Assembly (NCBI GenBank): GCA_023439545.1
Contig: JAEXNT010000087.1
Location: 1-16,911 of the forward strand
DNA from: Bacillota bacterium
Lineage (GTDB): Bacteria > Bacillota > Clostridia > Acetivibrionales > DTU013
Direction: 5' to 3'
Length of the DNA stretch: 16,911 nt
A program made the translations under genes and the position numbers. This document shows, in pieces, positions 7,532 through 15,875 of the stretch. The notes beneath the pieces were generated by a model, which was not told the origin of the DNA, did not search any database, and saw nothing but the letters and a program-made list of their open reading frames with translations. Numbering within the stretch: the stretch's first letter is position 1; each line of letters begins with the position of its first letter.

Positions 7532-9541
7532 CTATAATTCTCCTGCCTTGACCAATCCGTCAAGCACAAGCACGAACATGGCATGCGACCATGTAAGCGG
7601 TATTACCCAGGCGGGATTTCCGGTCTCCCTGCCTATCTGCTCAGGAAGGAACCCCTGCTCCGTTGCGCCCTTTACAGCCCAGTCAAGATATTCCCTGGCT
7701 TTGGCGCATGCCCCTGTTCCGATATGATAAAGCGCCGCCCATAGAGTCGTAAGTATCCACGGGTTGCCGCCTATATAGCTGTCATATTCATAACGCATCA
7801 GCCCGCCCGTTTTTTCGACGGTGAGCTGGTTTTCCACGGCTTCGGCCGTGGACTTCATATGCGGGTCGTCAGGAGCGTATATACCAAAAGGTACGGAAAG
7901 CCCCAAAAGGCTGACGTCTATGATGCCATCCAGGAGTGAGTAGTCTCTGGTGAGGGCAAGTTCGTTCAATTTGAGCCAGACCTTTGCGTCCGTATGCTCT
8001 TCCCCCCAGCCGTTGAGCTTGACCCTGACGCTTCTGACGAACCTGTTCCATTCCGGCTTCCAGAAGTTCTTCATTATTGCGCCTCGCAGCTTTAAGGCCG
8101 ATTCCCGCCAGCTATCCGAAAACACGGCGGACTCGCCAAGCAATTCCGCTATTTCAGCGCCCGCCTCTATTCCGACGCAGACCGCGGCACTGGAATAGGC
8201 GTGCTCTCCGAGGCGCTCTTCCCAGAGATCGAAGCTAAGCCAGGGCAGTCCGGTCTCCGCATCCATATAGCCCAGCAGGAATTCCACGCCTTTTTTGACA
8301 GCAGGCCACATTTCCCTGAGAAAATCCTTTTTCCCGACTGCTTTGTAATGCTGCAGGATGCCCCATATCACCGAGGCCCCCTCATCTATCTGAAGTCCCC
8401 AGGAGGGCGCCAGATTGCCGTCCGTATAATAACGCTGCTGCCAGCAGCCATTTTCGTCCTGTACAGTTGCGGCCCAGCGGTAGAAAGCCTCCGCCTCTTC
8501 CGACAATCCACACGCGTCGAGCGCTCCCGTAATAAAGGCGGCGTCCCTTCCCCAGCAGTAAGCATACCGACCGCAGCGCGTGAAGCTCTCATCGATCTCG
8601 GGTGCTGCAAGCAGCGCGCCTGTCCTCTTATTTCTCATCAATGCGAAAACCAGCAGCGAACGCTTGTATAATTCATCTATTGAAGTTTTTCCGGTATTGA
8701 TCTGCCTTGCGCTTTTTACGTAGTTCGTCCAGTAGGACTCCATATCTTTCAGATCACTCAGCGGATTCGTATTCAAGGTTGTGCGCATCAGCTTTTTCAA
8801 GCCCTTCAAGTCATGCGCGAAGCATATGCGCAATGCAAAACACGCCGTCCCACCGGATTCCAGCTTCTGAAGCTTCCAGGACAAAGCCCCGTCCTTCATC
8901 ATTCCTATGGTGTCATTGCCCTGGAGGTTCCCCTGACGCGCATTCTCCAGCGAATTGTCCCCAAGCTGGTACTGTTCGGGCTGCGTACCGGAAGTAAGTC
9001 CATAATAATACCCGTGCCTGTAATGCATCAGCGCGGGCGGATCCTGTCCGAATATTATACCGGCCGTATCGGGCACGGTGGATATTGCAGCAGAATATGC
9101 CGTGAAGCCTATGCTGAGGGATGTCGCACCTGAATTTTCCATCTCGTAGTACCTTGTAAAAACATCCGCGTCCGACAGCGCGAAATCGGACTGGCGTACC
9201 TTCAGCCCCGCGTTTTCGTTCAGGAATTCAGTTACCGCGATATTGGTATCCTGGGCATAATACTGTCTGATGCGCCACTCGGAGGAATTCGGAGCGGGTA
9301 TCGTTTTATGACCTTCGGCTGAAAAAGCGGGACAAGGTTCCTGTCCCCCTGTCCCATTAGCGCAAAGCCAGGAGGCGCCTTGCCAGAGCTCCGGGCAGAC
9401 AACCCCGGTGAGAAATCTGTCTATATGCTGCTGAAAGTCGATATCAGGCCAGTAGAGCCTGACCAGCTCTCCATTTTCGTCAATACATGCAAGCATGCCG
9501 GAATTCCCGGCAATCAATTTATTAAAGTATGGTTTTGCCAT
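7532..9541 (-). CDS. GH15 glucoamylase-like glycoside hydrolase, cytoplasmic
   Basis: GH15 enzymes invert and release glucose from the non-reducing ends of alpha-glucans such as maltodextrins; a few act on trehalose or dextran. The 669-residue protein has an N-terminal beta-sandwich-like domain (about 1-270) and an (alpha/alpha)6 barrel (about 285-665). Family motifs are YCWGRDAAF (328-336), DEGASVIWG (386-394) and FDLWEER (437-443), whose glutamate at 441/442 fits the catalytic acid. LPEQ (632-635) follows, with E634 fitting the catalytic base, then PLTWSHAMF (648-656). No signal peptide is visible, so it should act inside the cell, perhaps on glycogen or imported oligosaccharides. Residues 63-71 are encoded by a REP-like palindrome. 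The start at 9541 has GGAGG 6 nt upstream, and radA follows by 8 bp. Confidence 0.88.
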   Translation of the reverse strand: MAKPYFNKLIAGNSGMLACIDENGELVRLYWPDIDFQQHIDRFLTGVVCPELWQGASWLCANGTGGQEPCPAFSAEGHKTIPAPNSSEWRIRQYYAQDTNIAVTEFLNENAGLKVRQSDFALSDADVFTRYYEMENSGATSLSIGFTAYSAAISTVPDTAGIIFGQDPPALMHYRHGYYYGLTSGTQPEQYQLGDNSLENARQGNLQGNDTIGMMKDGALSWKLQKLESGGTACFALRICFAHDLKGLKKLMRTTLNTNPLSDLKDMESYWTNYVKSARQINTGKTSIDELYKRSLLVFALMRNKRTGALLAAPEIDESFTRCGRYAYCWGRDAAFITGALDACGLSEEAEAFYRWAATVQDENGCWQQRYYTDGNLAPSWGLQIDEGASVIWGILQHYKAVGKKDFLREMWPAVKKGVEFLLGYMDAETGLPWLSFDLWEERLGEHAYSSAAVCVGIEAGAEIAELLGESAVFSDSWRESALKLRGAIMKNFWKPEWNRFVRSVRVKLNGWGEEHTDAKVWLKLNELALTRDYSLLDGIIDVSLLGLSVPFGIYAPDDPHMKSTAEAVENQLTVEKTGGLMRYEYDSYIGGNPWILTTLWAALYHIGTGACAKAREYLDWAVKGATEQGFLPEQIGRETGNPAWVIPLTWSHAMFVLVLDGLVKAGEL
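9329..9355. repeat. REP-like palindrome inside the GH15 coding sequence
   Basis: GGGACA (9329-9334) pairs with TGTCCC at 9342-9347, and the same half-site recurs at 9350-9355 (CCTGTCCC). The core AAGGTTCC is part of the pattern. From memory, GGGACAnGGTTCCnTGTCCC-type repeats are scattered in many bacterial genomes. Here the element is read in frame as residues about 63-71 of the GH15 protein, without a stop or frameshift. Confidence 0.55.
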
Positions 9542-9571
9542 ATATTTCCTCCGGATACAACTGCCTCTACT

Positions 9572-9601
9572 ATTTTAACATAATGTATGAAATGCCTTCA
9601 A
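9572..9601 (-). promoter_or_regulatory. Possible promoter for GH15-radA
   Basis: On the minus strand, TTGAAG (9601-9596) and TAAAAT (9577-9572) are 18 bp apart, about 35 bp before the GH15 start. The match is moderate. The divergent glycosyltransferase must also start transcription within or near this 99-bp gap, so the two promoters would overlap. Confidence 0.4.
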
Positions 9602-9640
9602 TGGTACAAAATAATATGGAATGCTTTAGGGAGGTTCTTC

Positions 9641-10933
9641 ATGGATAGTATTCTTCAAAGCCTGATACTGCATATCACGCAGTTGATCCAGGTTGTTGTT
9701 TTTGTGTTCGGATGTTATTTTTTCGGCGTTTCCATCTTTGGTTGGATAAAAAAGAAAGATAATGTGGCAGAGGTTGAACCGGTCAAAAGATTTGCCATCG
9801 TAATAGCCGCGCATAACGAGGAACTGGTGATCGGTCACGTGATCGACAGCCTGCGCGGGCAGAATTACCCGCGTAAGCTATTTGATATATTCGTGGTGGC
9901 GGACAACTGCAAGGACAGGACGGCCAATGTCGCCCGGAAGCACGGAGCAATAGTGTACAAACGTTTCGACAGCGTCAATACCGGTAAAGGTCATGCGCTT
10001 GAATGGATGTTCACGAAGATATACGAAATGAGCGACAAATACGATGTCATAAGCGTTTTCGACGCGGACAACCTCGTTTCGTCGAATTACCTGTATGAAA
10101 TGAACAAGCAGCTTTGCAAGGGGCATTTGGTAGTACAGGGCTACATAGACAGCAAGAATCCCTTCGACTCATGGATAACCTGCTCATACTCGATCGCCTT
10201 CTGGCTTTCGAACCGGACCTTCCAGCTTCCGCGGTTCAATCTCGGCTTGAGCTGCGGGCTTTGCGGTACGGGCTTCTGTGTGGACATATCCGTGTTGAAA
10301 AAAATAGGGTGGGGTGCCACATGCCTGACAGAAGACCTTGAATTTACGATGAAATTGGCGCTTCACGGGATGAAGGTGGCATGGGCCCACGAAGCCGTGG
10401 TATACGACGAAAAGCCCCTGACGCTCATGCAGTCATGGCGGCAGCGAAAGAGGTGGATGCAGGGCCACGCCGACTGCGCCTCAAGATATCTGGGTCCGCT
10501 TCTCAAAAAAGCCTTGAGGGAAGGCGACCTTGCCGCATTCGACTGCGCAGTATACCTTTTCCAGCCTATAAGGTTCATATTCGTAGGACTGATCTCGGTC
10601 ATGCTGTGGGTGCAGTCCTTTTACCCGCAGGCTCCGTTCTATACCATGCAGTACGTTTTCCCGGCCGCGGTCTGGTACGTTTTCGTAGTTCTGCAGTTCC
10701 TCTACGGACCGCTTGTAATCCTGTCGGAGAACAAGTTCGACCTCAAGGTGCTGCTGGCCTTTATCATATACCCGTTCTACTGCCTGACCTGGGTGCCGAT
10801 AACAATACAGGGCTTCATGAGCAGGGACAACAAGGTGTGGAATCATACGAAGCATACGCGCGAAATAACGATACAGGAGCTGGAAAAGGTACAGAACCCG
10901 CTCAAGACCACCGAGGCGTCGAGGTATCAATAG
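9641..10933 (+). CDS. Processive family 2 glycosyltransferase, membrane-bound
   Basis: This 430-residue integral membrane enzyme should polymerise or extend a polysaccharide from a nucleotide sugar at the cytoplasmic face, like cellulose, hyaluronan or poly-GlcNAc synthases. One membrane segment lies at about 12-34. The GT-A domain (about 51-290) has IVIAAHNE (53-60), the metal-binding DAD (141-143), TED (230-232) carrying the likely catalytic base, and QRKRW (268-272), the QxxRW motif of processive enzymes. Three more membrane segments follow (about 308-328, 336-358, 368-388). The start is the ATG at 9641, with GGGAGG 6 nt upstream; an ATG at 9587 would add 18 residues without a good ribosome binding site. 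It diverges from GH15-radA. No accessory gene for a named polymer is nearby, so the product is unknown. Confidence 0.88.
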   Translation: MDSILQSLILHITQLIQVVVFVFGCYFFGVSIFGWIKKKDNVAEVEPVKRFAIVIAAHNEELVIGHVIDSLRGQNYPRKLFDIFVVADNCKDRTANVARKHGAIVYKRFDSVNTGKGHALEWMFTKIYEMSDKYDVISVFDADNLVSSNYLYEMNKQLCKGHLVVQGYIDSKNPFDSWITCSYSIAFWLSNRTFQLPRFNLGLSCGLCGTGFCVDISVLKKIGWGATCLTEDLEFTMKLALHGMKVAWAHEAVVYDEKPLTLMQSWRQRKRWMQGHADCASRYLGPLLKKALREGDLAAFDCAVYLFQPIRFIFVGLISVMLWVQSFYPQAPFYTMQYVFPAAVWYVFVVLQFLYGPLVILSENKFDLKVLLAFIIYPFYCLTWVPITIQGFMSRDNKVWNHTKHTREITIQELEKVQNPLKTTEASRYQ

Positions 10934-11004
10934 GCAATACGGGCGAGATCGATAGAGCTCACTTGTTCAGACCGGTTTTAACGCACCGTCATTCAAGCCG
11001 TCCG

Positions 11005-11421
11005 CTAACGGGCGTCAAAGATGTTCTTGAGCATTTCCTTCCTGATATTTCGGTATATATGGGAATCCGAATCTATTGTTATGATCTCATTTATTTTTTC
11101 AATTTCTGATAATACAATCAATGTAGCATCAGCAAAGTCCATAGGAATATCGGAGTACTTTTGAGACAGCTCTATTATCCTTGATATATGATCAAGGCTC
11201 AATTCAGGGATTTCAAGGGCTCCTCGTCCTATCCACCTGAGAAAATCCGTCCGGACCTGTATATTAAAATCCAGCATGTATAATACTTCGGTAATTACTG
11301 CCCAAGTGGTCACAAGCCTGCCCTCGAATGACTTCATGAATTCGAGTATCCGCTCATGATAATTGTCGCTTTTGTCAAATAAAGCAATCAGCGGACCCGC
11401 ATCAATGAGACATTTTTTCAT
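11005..11421 (-). CDS. PIN-domain toxin of a VapBC-like toxin-antitoxin pair
   Basis: The 138-residue protein is a single PIN domain, the fold of VapC-type ribonucleases that cleave tRNA or rRNA. Acidic residues in the expected order are D7 (LIDAGPL), E45 (VITEVLYML), D95/D98 (MDFADATL) and D117/D119 (TIDSDSH), so the active site looks intact. The start is the ATG at 11421; an in-frame ATG further upstream would run through the antitoxin gene in another frame. The first 20 bp overlap the antitoxin gene, which implies coupled translation. Some solitary PIN proteins of this shape are not toxins, but the adjacent ribbon-helix-helix gene makes the pairing convincing. The cellular target cannot be read from the sequence. 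Confidence 0.82.
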   Translation of the reverse strand: MKKCLIDAGPLIALFDKSDNYHERILEFMKSFEGRLVTTWAVITEVLYMLDFNIQVRTDFLRWIGRGALEIPELSLDHISRIIELSQKYSDIPMDFADATLIVLSEIEKINEIITIDSDSHIYRNIRKEMLKNIFDAR

Positions 11422-11650
11422 GGACCTTTCCCCTGACTTTCTTTTTATAATCCCGGGACAGAGTGCCGTCCTCACTTCCGTATTTACCGAACAGATCCTC
11501 TCCCAACTTATACGGCTGCTTGGTTTTTTCAATATTGACGATATATTCCTCGAGCGCCTCTTTTATAATATCGGTCTTTGTCAGGTTTTCGCTTTTCGAC
11601 ACCGACTCAAGCTTTTCTTCAAGTTCCTTCGGTAATCTAACGCTTATCAT
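11402..11650 (-). CDS. Ribbon-helix-helix (CopG/VapB-like) antitoxin
   Basis: The 82-residue protein starts MISVRLPKELEEKLESV, a beta strand then helix typical of CopG/Arc-type DNA-binding dimers. The second helix follows (TKTDIIKEALEEYI, about 24-37), so the DNA-binding domain fills about residues 1-45. The charged tail (about 46-82) should wrap and inhibit the PIN toxin. The start at 11650 has GAGGTGA just upstream. A 21-bp perfect palindrome over the promoter's -10 box is the probable site where this protein represses its own operon, as is usual for such pairs. Confidence 0.85.
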   Translation of the reverse strand: MISVRLPKELEEKLESVSKSENLTKTDIIKEALEEYIVNIEKTKQPYKLGEDLFGKYGSEDGTLSRDYKKKVRGKVHEKMSH

Positions 11651-11662
11651 ACCATCACCTCA

Positions 11663-11683
11663 TGTAATACAAATTGTATTACA
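11663..11683. promoter_or_regulatory. Palindromic operator of the toxin-antitoxin operon
   Basis: The 10-nt arms TGTAATACAA (11663-11672) and TTGTATTACA (11674-11683) are perfect inverted repeats around a single A. The site lies 13 bp upstream of the antitoxin ATG and covers the -10 box. That it is bound by the antitoxin is inference from position and symmetry. Confidence 0.75.
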
Positions 11684-11701
11684 AAAGCTCCCATTTGTCA
11701 A
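11673..11701 (-). promoter_or_regulatory. Promoter of the toxin-antitoxin operon
   Basis: On the minus strand, TTGACA (11701-11696) and TACAAT (11678-11673) are separated by 17 bp. The -10 box falls inside the palindromic operator, so a bound repressor would block polymerase directly. Confidence 0.75.
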
Positions 11702-11710
11702 ACATCATAT

Positions 11711-11742
11711 ATAAAACAGCAGATAACCGATTGATTATCTGC
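11711..11742 (-). terminator. Terminator of the ctsR-mcsA-mcsB-clpC operon
   Basis: On the minus strand, GCAGATAA (11742-11735) and TTATCTGC (11726-11719) form a perfect 8-bp stem with an 8-nt loop, followed by TGTTTTATAT. It is about 57 bp past the clpC stop and ends 10 bp before the -35 box of the toxin-antitoxin promoter, which isolates the two units. Confidence 0.7.
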
Positions 11743-11798
11743 CGCCTTATCGCATTCAAGCGAAGCCATTATTTCGTTACTTCGATGCTCTTCTTTTG

Positions 11799-14270
11799 TT
11801 ACTTTGCCGCTCTTCCCGCTTTTGCCGGGGCCTTCCCCGGTTTCTTAACTTCGAATTCCAGCTTGTCGTCGACGAGTGTTACGTTTACCGAATCGCCGGG
11901 TTTCACTGAGCCGTCCAGCATCTTCTCGGCGAGCTGGTCCTCCACCATGCTCTGGATGGACCGTCTGAGCGGCCTTGCTCCGAATACCGGATCGTAGCCT
12001 TTCTTCGCAAGATGACCCTTGGCTTCGTCGCTTACCTCTAGCTTGATGCCGTTCTGAGAAAGCCGTTTTATAAGCACCTGCAGCATTATGCCTACGATGT
12101 TCCTTATATTCTCTTCATCGAGAGGATGGAATACTATAATGTCGTCCACCCTGTTCAGAAATTCGGGTCTGAAGGATTTCTTCAGTTCACCCATTACATT
12201 GTTCTTCATTTCCTCATAGCTCTTTGAAGCGTCTTCATTGACTATGAAGCCGAGCCGCTTGGGTTCGGTGATCATCCTGCCGCCTATATTGGAGGTCATA
12301 ATGATGACCGTGTTCCTGAAATCGACCACACGCCCCTGCGAATCCGTCAGACGCCCGTCATCGAGAATCTGCAGCAGGATGTTGAACACATCAGGGTGCG
12401 CTTTCTCTATTTCGTCGAACAGCAGTACCGAATACGGCTTCCTTCTTACCTTTTCGGTGAGCTGGCCGCCCTCTTCGTAACCGACGTAGCCCGGAGGCGA
12501 ACCGACCAGCCTGGATACGGCAAATTTCTCCATATATTCCGACATGTCGATCCTGATCATCGAATTTTCATTGCCGAAAAGCGCTTCAGCCAGCGCCTTG
12601 CTAAGTTCCGTCTTACCTACTCCCGTTGGGCCGAGGAAAATGAACGAACCGATCGGCCGCTTCGGGTCCTTCAGGCCTACACGTCCCCTTCTGATAGCCC
12701 TGGCTACTGCCTTTACAGCCTCGTCCTGCCCGATAACCCTTTCATGCAGTACGTTTTCCATATTCATAAGTCTTTCCGATTCTTCCTCGGCAAGGCGTTT
12801 TACGGGTATCCCGGTCCAACTGGACACGACGTCCGCAACCTCGTCTTCGGAGACGGTGTCCGTCCTTATCTGGTTTTTCTGGCGCCAGTCGCCCTTTATT
12901 TTATCGTATTCCGCCTTGAGGTTCTGCTCCTGATCCCTGATTCCCGCCGCTTTCTCGAACTCCTGGGATCTGATCGCATCTTCCTTTTCCTTGGCGAGCT
13001 TTTCGATTTTCTCCTCGAGCTTCTTAATATCCGGAGGCGCTGTAAATGCCTTGAGCCTAACCTTTGAGGCCGCCTCGTCTATAAGATCTATGGCCTTATC
13101 GGGAAGGAACCTGTCGGGAATATACCTCGATGACAGTTTTGCCGCCGCTTCCAGCGCGTCGTCCGTAATTTTAACGCCGTGGTGCGCTTCGTACTTGTCT
13201 CGGATACCTTTCAATATCTCAACGGTTTCCTCCTGCGACGGCTCTCCCACAGTGATCGGCTGGAACCTGCGTTCAAGCGCCGCATCCTTCTCGACATATT
13301 TTCTGTATTCATTCAAGGTAGTTGCGCCGATCACCTGAATCTCGCCCCTGGAGAGCGCCGGCTTCAATATGTTGGACGCGTCTATCGCGCCTTCCGCAGC
13401 ACCGGCGCCTATGATCGTATGCATTTCATCTATGAAAAGAATGACGTTTCCCGCCTTGCGCACCTCATCCATGGCCTTCTTCAATCTTTCCTCGAATTCG
13501 CCGCGGTATTTCGCACCAGCCACCATCGACGACAGGTCCAGTGAAAACACTCTTTTTTCCTTCAGCATTTCGGGAATATTGCCCTCCGTGATCTTCTGCG
13601 CAAGTCCTTCGGCGATGGCGGTCTTTCCGACGCCGGGTTCGCCTATGAGACACGGATTGTTTTTGGTCCTCCTGCTCAATATTTGTATGACCCGCTCGAT
13701 CTCCTTGTCACGCCCGACTATTGGGTCGAATTTGGCGTCCCTGGCCATTTCTGTGAGGTCCCTGCCGAACTGATTGAGTGTCGGCGTGTTGGTCTGGGTC
13801 GAGGTATTCTTCGGCTCTCCGCCCGCTGTCGGCGCCTCTTCATTGAGCATCCTCACTATATCGTTGAATAGCTTCTGGGGATCCACACCCAGATCCATCA
13901 ATATCCTTACAGCGACACTCTCTCCCTCGCGCATGATGCCGAGAAGCAGGTGCTCGGTGCCTATATAGTTATGGCCGAGTCTTCTGGCTTCGACAAGGCC
14001 CAGCTCCAGAACCCTCTTCGTCCTGGGGGTGAAATCGAGCGGCTGGCTCGCGTTATTATCGCCGCGGCCGATTAGCTCGTCGATCTCCTTAAGTATCTTT
14101 TCCTCGGTTATGCCCTGGCCCTGCAGTACCCTGGCAGCAACGCCCGTACCTTCCTTGACGAGTCCGAGCAGAAGAAGCTCCGTTCCTACATAACTGTGCC
14201 CAAGCAGCATCGCGCCTTCCTGGGATAGATTGATCGCTTTTTCAGCTTTTTCGGTAAATCTTCCGTACAT
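11799..14270 (-). CDS. clpC: ATP-dependent Clp protease ATP-binding subunit ClpC
   Basis: ClpC is a hexameric unfoldase that threads damaged or arginine-phosphorylated proteins into ClpP. The 823-residue protein has two N-terminal Clp repeats (about 1-145) that bind adaptors. AAA-1 follows with Walker A GEPGVGKT (210-217) and Walker B VILFIDE (276-282). The middle domain has a UVR-type coiled coil (about 420-455, EFEKAAGIRD), and AAA-2 has Walker A GPTGVGKT (547-554) and Walker B VLLFDE (615-620). LGF at 673-675 fits the ClpP-docking loop, so it can partner a protease. The ribosome binding site GGAG overlaps the mcsB stop 6 bp upstream, so it is the last gene of the operon. Confidence 0.97.
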   Translation of the reverse strand: MYGRFTEKAEKAINLSQEGAMLLGHSYVGTELLLLGLVKEGTGVAARVLQGQGITEEKILKEIDELIGRGDNNASQPLDFTPRTKRVLELGLVEARRLGHNYIGTEHLLLGIMREGESVAVRILMDLGVDPQKLFNDIVRMLNEEAPTAGGEPKNTSTQTNTPTLNQFGRDLTEMARDAKFDPIVGRDKEIERVIQILSRRTKNNPCLIGEPGVGKTAIAEGLAQKITEGNIPEMLKEKRVFSLDLSSMVAGAKYRGEFEERLKKAMDEVRKAGNVILFIDEMHTIIGAGAAEGAIDASNILKPALSRGEIQVIGATTLNEYRKYVEKDAALERRFQPITVGEPSQEETVEILKGIRDKYEAHHGVKITDDALEAAAKLSSRYIPDRFLPDKAIDLIDEAASKVRLKAFTAPPDIKKLEEKIEKLAKEKEDAIRSQEFEKAAGIRDQEQNLKAEYDKIKGDWRQKNQIRTDTVSEDEVADVVSSWTGIPVKRLAEEESERLMNMENVLHERVIGQDEAVKAVARAIRRGRVGLKDPKRPIGSFIFLGPTGVGKTELSKALAEALFGNENSMIRIDMSEYMEKFAVSRLVGSPPGYVGYEEGGQLTEKVRRKPYSVLLFDEIEKAHPDVFNILLQILDDGRLTDSQGRVVDFRNTVIIMTSNIGGRMITEPKRLGFIVNEDASKSYEEMKNNVMGELKKSFRPEFLNRVDDIIVFHPLDEENIRNIVGIMLQVLIKRLSQNGIKLEVSDEAKGHLAKKGYDPVFGARPLRRSIQSMVEDQLAEKMLDGSVKPGDSVNVTLVDDKLEFEVKKPGKAPAKAGRAAK

Positions 14271-14276
14271 TATCCA

Positions 14277-15326
14277 TCACTCCATTCCTTGCTGTACGCT
14301 GTTCTTAAGTTTCATACGGACGAGTTCGGCTCTTCTCTGATCCCTTTCATCCGGTTTCAGCTGCCCTCCCGACAATTTCTGCAGGTAGGCGGGCTGTATC
14401 ATAAGCATTATTTCATTCAGGTCTTCCAGTTCCAATCCGCTGATCAACCCCAGTATTGCGCCGAGTCTCACATCCGACAGCAGCTTGAGACTTTCTTCGG
14501 AAGATATGATCCTCGCATTCGTAAGAAGCCCATATGACCTGAAAATCCTGTCTTCCATCCTCAGAGGATTCTGTCCGTATAGCTCCGATCTCAAAATCCT
14601 TTCCTGTTCCAATATCTGCGAGGTTATGTTGCCGATCCCGGCGATTATTTCTTCTTCAGTCTGTCCAAGCGTGACCTGATTCGATATCTGGAACATATTG
14701 CCCGACGCTTCGCTGTTTTCTCCATATGCTCCCCTTACCGCGACACCGAGCTTGCTGCAGTTCTCAAGTATCCCCTTGATGTATCCCGTCATCGACAAAG
14801 CAGGAAGATGGAGCATTACGGACGCCCGTATGCCTGTTCCGACATTCGTCGGGCAGCAGGTCAGGTAGCCGAAGGTTTTATCAAAAGCGTATTCAAGCTT
14901 GCAATCAAGCTTGGTATCTATATCGCTGCAAAGCTTCCAGGCTTCTTCAGTCTGCATTCCCGGAAATATGCACTGCAGCCTGAGGTGATCCTCCTCATTG
15001 ACCATTATGCTGACCTTCCCGTCCTTGCTGATGATCGCCGCCCTGCTGATATCGCCTTCAGCAAACTCCGGGCTGATAAGGTGCTTTTCAACTAGGAACT
15101 GACGGTCCAACGCATTCATCGATCGGAGCTCGAGGAACGAAAATCCCTGCTTTTGCGCGTCTTCCTCGTCAAACACGGCGCTTTTGACCTTGTTGAGTAT
15201 CTCGGTGCTTTGGGCCTTCGTCATCCTGGTTGTGAACGGGTATGCCTCGATATTGCGGGCCAGTCTGATCCTGCTGCTTATTGCCACATCGCCCTCGGGC
15301 GCTATCTTCACCGGCTTTTTACTCAT
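14277..15326 (-). CDS. mcsB: Protein-arginine kinase McsB
   Basis: McsB phosphorylates arginines in damaged proteins, marking them for ClpCP, and inactivates the CtsR repressor. It is related to phosphagen kinases. In the 349-residue protein, the nucleotide and catalytic motifs are ISSRIRLARN (16-25), NEEDHLRLQ (110-118), CPTNVGTG (158-165) and the RGAYGENSEASGNMFQISNQ region (198-217), all as expected for an active enzyme. The C-terminal part (about 260-349) fits the McsB-specific phosphoarginine-recognition domain. The start is the ATG at 15326 with GGAGG 8 nt upstream; an in-frame GTG at 15335 overlaps that site and is less likely. It overlaps the mcsA end by 8 bp, so translation is coupled and McsA and McsB are made together. 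Confidence 0.95.
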   Translation of the reverse strand: MSKKPVKIAPEGDVAISSRIRLARNIEAYPFTTRMTKAQSTEILNKVKSAVFDEEDAQKQGFSFLELRSMNALDRQFLVEKHLISPEFAEGDISRAAIISKDGKVSIMVNEEDHLRLQCIFPGMQTEEAWKLCSDIDTKLDCKLEYAFDKTFGYLTCCPTNVGTGIRASVMLHLPALSMTGYIKGILENCSKLGVAVRGAYGENSEASGNMFQISNQVTLGQTEEEIIAGIGNITSQILEQERILRSELYGQNPLRMEDRIFRSYGLLTNARIISSEESLKLLSDVRLGAILGLISGLELEDLNEIMLMIQPAYLQKLSGGQLKPDERDQRRAELVRMKLKNSVQQGME

Positions 15327-15849
15327 ATCGGACACCTCCGCACTTGTTCCCGGAGACTTCCAGATTCCGTATTCTGTCCCGAAGCTCCGCGGCCTTTTCG
15401 TATTCTTCCCTGCCGATCGCCGTTGCCAGCTCTTCTTTGAGCTTCTCTATCTCATTTCCGGTTTTAATGCATTCAGTCAGTTTGCCCGGTATTTTTCCCT
15501 TATGCTCGGTATTCCCGTGCAGCCTTCTCAAAATAGGACAGAGGTTATCCCTGAACGTCCTGTAACAGTTGGCGCAGCCTACCTTGCCTGTTTTCCTGAA
15601 ATCATCGAAGCTCATGCCGCAAAGCTCACAGCGGACTTCCCTCGGTTGTTCAGTTTCCGTATACCCTCCGCCTTCGCCGAAGCCAGGGAAACCCCAGAGG
15701 AAATCGCCCAGATTAAGCTGCGGGCTCAGGGTGATCTTGCCTTTTTCATTTGCGCATTGACTGCAAAGGTAAGACTCTATTTTCGTTCCGTTCAATATCT
15801 GTGTAAAATGTACATTGGCTTCTCTTTTCTGACATTGCTGGCACAACAT
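15319..15849 (-). CDS. mcsA: McsA, zinc-binding activator of McsB
   Basis: McsA binds and activates the McsB kinase and helps modulate CtsR. The 176-residue protein has four CxxC pairs that can bind zinc: C3/C6, C29/C32, C74/C77 and C92/C95. It also has a C-terminal UVR motif (about 133-165, EYEKAAELRDRIRNLE), like that in UvrB and ClpC. The start is the ATG at 15849 with AAGGAG 8 nt upstream; a GTG at 15858 lies on top of that site. The gene is 337 bp from ctsR, a gap mostly filled by two tandem repeats, whereas this junction is normally short. Confidence 0.93.
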   Translation of the reverse strand: MLCQQCQKREANVHFTQILNGTKIESYLCSQCANEKGKITLSPQLNLGDFLWGFPGFGEGGGYTETEQPREVRCELCGMSFDDFRKTGKVGCANCYRTFRDNLCPILRRLHGNTEHKGKIPGKLTECIKTGNEIEKLKEELATAIGREEYEKAAELRDRIRNLEVSGNKCGGVRYE

Positions 15850-15875
15850 ATGCCTCACTCCTTGTAATCATATCT

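Noticed and set aside
10934..11004. Terminator for the glycosyltransferase in the gap to the toxin gene
   Set aside because: Only weak partial pairings (GTCCG/ACGGGC region) are present and there is no T-run on either strand.
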